Of a stretch of 10,118 nucleotides of DNA, positions 7,604 through 10,118 are shown piece after piece (positions within the stretch are counted from its first letter, which is position 1; each line of letters opens with the position of its first letter). A program made the translations under genes and the position numbers. The stretch covers positions 1 through 10,118 of the forward strand of contig JADZFP010000505.1 of the NCBI GenBank assembly GCA_020849825.1, read 5' to 3'. Under the pieces are notes generated by a model. The model was not told the origin of the DNA and ran no database searches. It worked only from the letters and a program-made list of their open reading frames with translations. The stretch is from Saprospiraceae bacterium. GTDB lineage: Bacteria > Bacteroidota > Bacteroidia > Chitinophagales > Saprospiraceae.

Positions 7604-9103
7604 CTACCGCTGCACCGCCACCGTGCCCCTCTGCCACTGCCCCCGGCCGGTTTCGGCCTGCCAGTAGTACAACCCTGCCGGCAGCCCGGCCACCCACACG
7701 GGTTCGCCGGGGCCGATCCATTGTTGCGACACGGTTCGTCCGTCGGGCGCCGTCAGGGTAAGGCGTATGGCGCCAGAGGGGAAGTCGCCCGGCCAGTCGA
7801 GGTAAAAATAATCCCGCGCGGGGTTGGGATACACCCTGCCGCCGGGGCGCCGGGCCGTTTCCGGGGCGCTGCTCGGGACGCTCACGCACCAGAGCGAATC
7901 GACGCAGCCATCGGGTGTCACCTTGACCAGCCAGGGCCACACCTCGTTGCCAGCCAGGGCATAACCCCCGGCGATCATGTTGCCGCTCGACAACAAGCCC
8001 ACGCCGCCCAGGTAATTGCCCGAAATATCCGGGTTGGGAATCGGCGCGGTGAGCGTGAGCGACCACAGACTGTCGGGAGCGGGGGAAAATTTGAACAGCC
8101 GACCATAAATGTCGGGGCCGGTGTTGGGGTTTTCTGCATACCAGTACCCTGCACCGATGAAATTGTCATCGGCGGTAGGACTAACATCCCAAATGAAATC
8201 CAGTTGAGGTCGAACAGGCCCGTACGGCCGAACCATGTCAACTTGAAAATTGGTATCAATACTAGCTAAAAAAAATTGGTGATTAAATGGCGGCCCCGAG
8301 ACCGTGTTAACCCCCCAAACTAACCATTTGTCGGCAGAGATTTTGCTAATCCCGTGGAGCAACTCAAAAGGTACATTATTCTGCGGACGCCATTCCTTGA
8401 CGATGTCGCCGTGTATATCAATACAACTAATCCAGGGCCCCCGACCACCAAGCTGGTCAGGGTTAATTCGATATGAACCGGCAAAGGCATATAAAGAATC
8501 ATTTAGCTTGATGCTACCAGCAAATAAATCCGAGATATCATAGTCGCCATAATACTGAATCCAAAGCGAGTTCCCCTGGGCGTCCACTCTTCTGATAAAA
8601 GGCTCAATTTGATAATTGGGATTTTGAACGTATCCGCCCAGCAAATACCCGTCGGGTAGTTCAAAAACAGCGTTGTAAAACTCGACGAGATTGACGCTGT
8701 CCACATACTCTTTGACGAACTCAACTTCCAGATTTGGCGAGAGTTTGATAAAAGCACCATTAAAATTGAACAGCAAGGCGGCGGTCAAGGCATATCCTCC
8801 ATCTGAGCATTTAATCACTTTTGACCAGTTGATGTCCATGGTCAGGATAAGCCCTGATGTGTCACAAATCAGTTTATCGTCTATTTTAACGCCGTTGGTG
8901 TCAAAACGCGCGACCAACAGGCATTGTTGAGTATCTGCGGAAAATGCGATTCCATACGCGACCACGGTATCGTTATGCACGATTATGCGCCGGAAGTGCT
9001 CTCGGAAGTAGCCAAGTTCTGGCGTGATATTATAGCCGGGTTGGGCCTGTACGGACAAAAGAGCCTGGCACAGCAGCCATACGATTGTTGTTAGGCGTAC
9101 CAT
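7604..9103 (-). CDS. Secreted probable seven-bladed beta-propeller protein with T9SS type A C-terminal sorting domain
   Basis: A complete 499-residue protein with ATG start and TAG stop. Residues 1-20 are a signal peptide (hydrophobic TIVWLLCQALL, cleavage VQA-Q). Residues about 30-410 contain seven copies of a strand motif reading roughly (F/L)(I/L)xxxDxxGxxxW. They fall near residues 62, 117, 168, 223, 277, 334 and 390, at steps of 51-57, often preceded by a DG(Y)xxxGGY strand. This periodicity suggests a seven-bladed propeller, as in Bacteroidota proteins that recount a value per blade. I see no catalytic motif. Residues 423-499 are the type A sorting domain (VYPNPARDYFYLDW, TAPDGRTVSQ, LPAGLYYWQ). 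The start codon lies 48 nt after the stop of the upstream co-oriented gene and 11 nt after a strong hairpin. Base composition changes sharply near 8150: blades 1-5 are AT-richer, blades 6-7 and the sorting domain GC-rich. Exact function is unknown. Confidence 0.92.
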   Translation of the reverse strand: MVRLTTIVWLLCQALLSVQAQPGYNITPELGYFREHFRRIIVHNDTVVAYGIAFSADTQQCLLVARFDTNGVKIDDKLICDTSGLILTMDINWSKVIKCSDGGYALTAALLFNFNGAFIKLSPNLEVEFVKEYVDSVNLVEFYNAVFELPDGYLLGGYVQNPNYQIEPFIRRVDAQGNSLWIQYYGDYDISDLFAGSIKLNDSLYAFAGSYRINPDQLGGRGPWISCIDIHGDIVKEWRPQNNVPFELLHGISKISADKWLVWGVNTVSGPPFNHQFFLASIDTNFQVDMVRPYGPVRPQLDFIWDVSPTADDNFIGAGYWYAENPNTGPDIYGRLFKFSPAPDSLWSLTLTAPIPNPDISGNYLGGVGLLSSGNMIAGGYALAGNEVWPWLVKVTPDGCVDSLWCVSVPSSAPETARRPGGRVYPNPARDYFYLDWPGDFPSGAIRLTLTAPDGRTVSQQWIGPGEPVWVAGLPAGLYYWQAETGRGQWQRGTVAVQR

Positions 9104-9114
9104 ATAAAAAGGAG

Positions 9115-9141
9115 CGGATGCAGGCCACCGGCCTGCATCCG
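9115..9141 (-). terminator. Perfect 12-bp hairpin with short T tract between two T9SS cargo genes (terminator or leader structure)
   Basis: Positions 9115-9126 and 9130-9141 are perfect reverse complements (CGGATGCAGGCC), separated by a 3-base loop. On the minus strand the stem begins 10 bases after the TAA of the upstream gene (9152-9154). It is followed by CTCC and then five T residues. This resembles a factor-independent terminator for the upstream gene. However, the T tract runs directly into the ATG of the next gene at 9103, so no promoter fits between. It may instead be an attenuating or mRNA-stabilising structure within an operon. Confidence 0.6.
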
Positions 9142-9151
9142 TTGTTGAGTA

Positions 9152-10118
9152 TTAGTGAAGAATGATGATTTTCTGGGCGTATTTCCAACCGCCTGCGCCG
9201 GCAAAATGACAGAAATACAATCCGTTTGGTAACTGGTCGATCGGCATCTGCTCCGTTGAAAGCAAAATCCGCTGCGCCAGCACCCGACCGTCGGGGGCGC
9301 TGAGGGTAAAGGCAACAGGGGCCGAGGTATCGGCCACGTTTAAAATCAGGTAGTCGCGGGAGGGGTTGGGGGTAGCCCAGGCTGGTGCTATCCTGTTTAT
9401 TTTTACTGCCGGGTCAGGGCGGTTCATATTCTTTGTACGGGCTTCCGCGCCCGCGCAAACGGGTGTTTCATCTCGTCCGTTCCTGCGCATTATTTCACGG
9501 GCAATGGCGCCGGGCTCATCGCAATCGGCAGCCCACCAAGCCAGGCTGTCGAGTACAGACGCCGGCAGGCGATTCAAAGCGATCCCGTTTTCCCGATAGG
9601 GCCGGAGCGTTTCGAAGAGCGCGGCAAAATCGGTCAACTCAACAGCCTGCCACTCTTCCAATTCAACGCGTTGCGGGATGGAGGCTATCCAACTGTCGTA
9701 GGCCGTCAGACTACCTTGAAATAAGTAATGGCGGGCCAGCCGAAGATCGGTTTCATAGGCGTACAACCGTTCCTGCCAGATCAGCACGGAGTCTTGCTGA
9801 ACGCCGGTCGAATCCAACGCGTAATTTCGGATAATTTTTCCGGCATTAAGGTCCATAGCCGAACGCGCGGCATTTATTTGCGATCTCAGTGTGGCTATTT
9901 CGACAGAATCCCCGGTTGCCTTGATTTCGCTTCTTTTTTCAAACCACACCGTCCGGGCCTGGTAAAATTCGTTTTTCCAGCCGCTTAGCTCGTTGGGATC
10001 GCAAGGTGGCGGACAGCCTTCGCCGGATGTGCCACAGTTAGGGTTAGATTGAGTCGCTTGTAAAGCGGTAATCCCGATTGCCGCGATAGGTTCTTGGTTA
10101 GGCAAATTGGCGTAGTAA
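9152..10118 (-). CDS. C-terminal part of a T9SS type A sorting-domain protein; 5' end outside window
   Basis: The frame is open from the right window edge to a TAA at 9152-9154, giving at least 322 residues. A TTG at 10105 could be mistaken for a start. The codons upstream of it (YYAN) stay open, and a protein starting there would lack the signal peptide that T9SS cargo needs, so I treat the gene as truncated by the window. After a Cys/Pro-rich stretch (NPNCGTSGEGCPPPC) comes a mostly helical, charged region of about 180 residues (FYQARTVWFEKRSEIK, ATLRSQINAARSAMD, ERLYAYETDLRLARHYL) that I cannot assign. The last 80 or so residues (about 9152-9405) are a type A sorting domain: ATPNPSRDYLILN, LSAPDGRVLAQ, LPNGLYFCHF, YAQKIIILH. 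The same-strand neighbour at 7604-9103 has a related sorting domain and may share its transcript. The functional N-terminal domain is not visible. Confidence 0.88.
   Translation of the reverse strand, partial: YYANLPNQEPIAAIGITALQATQSNPNCGTSGEGCPPPCDPNELSGWKNEFYQARTVWFEKRSEIKATGDSVEIATLRSQINAARSAMDLNAGKIIRNYALDSTGVQQDSVLIWQERLYAYETDLRLARHYLFQGSLTAYDSWIASIPQRVELEEWQAVELTDFAALFETLRPYRENGIALNRLPASVLDSLAWWAADCDEPGAIAREIMRRNGRDETPVCAGAEARTKNMNRPDPAVKINRIAPAWATPNPSRDYLILNVADTSAPVAFTLSAPDGRVLAQRILLSTEQMPIDQLPNGLYFCHFAGAGGWKYAQKIIILH

Noticed and set aside
9152..10105. A complete 317-residue gene starting with TTG at 10105
   Set aside because: The frame stays open upstream to the window edge, and the proposed N-terminus has no signal peptide although the C-terminus is a T9SS sorting domain. 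A truncated longer gene is more likely.
1..10118. CRISPR array, tRNA, rRNA, insertion sequence or defence/toxin system
   Set aside because: No direct-repeat array, tRNA-like cloverleaf, transposase, nuclease or toxin motif was seen. The window is explained by three T9SS cargo genes and one photolyase-family gene.

Overview
The window looks like chromosomal DNA of a GC-rich member of the Bacteroidota. The strongest sign is that all three non-enzymatic genes end, or are ending at the window edge, in type IX secretion system (T9SS) sorting domains. One is the type B (gliding-motility-associated, CHU_C-like) form and two are the type A form (PNPxRDY...APDGR...LPxGLYY). The Ig-like modules with a CxxC-P pattern and the GxYCQ...CDSTxC modules of the giant protein are of a kind I associate with Saprospiria (Lewinella or Haliscomenobacter relatives). 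That placement is an inference. No ribosomal RNA, tRNA, CRISPR array, insertion sequence or phage gene is visible.

Layout. Positions 1-5917 (minus strand) hold most of one giant secreted protein, at least 1972 residues. It starts with GTG at 5917 and is still open at base 1, inside its type B sorting domain. Positions 5918-6062 are a short AT-richer divergent intergenic region with a plausible Bacteroidota-type promoter for the giant gene. Positions 6063-7532 (plus strand) encode a cryptochrome/photolyase-family flavoprotein starting with TTG. Positions 7533-7603 are a short convergent gap. Positions 7604-9103 (minus strand) encode a secreted protein with seven regularly spaced repeats of about 55 residues (probable beta-propeller) and a type A sorting domain. 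Positions 9104-9151 contain a perfect 12-bp hairpin. Positions 9152-10118 (minus strand) are the 3' end of another T9SS type A cargo gene that begins outside the window.

How the genes relate. The three minus-strand genes are predicted to be exported by Sec, passed through T9SS and attached to or released from the cell surface. No T9SS machinery gene is present, so these are cargo only. The two type A cargo genes are co-oriented and 48 nt apart, so they may be co-transcribed, with the hairpin acting as terminator or mRNA structure between them. The photolyase gene is on the opposite strand and appears functionally unrelated.

I see no convincing new multi-gene system. The points most worth a second look are the photolyase's altered flavin-pocket and tryptophan-chain positions, the sharp base-composition step inside the beta-propeller gene, the hairpin 11 nt before that gene's start codon, and the modular, cysteine-rich architecture of the giant protein.
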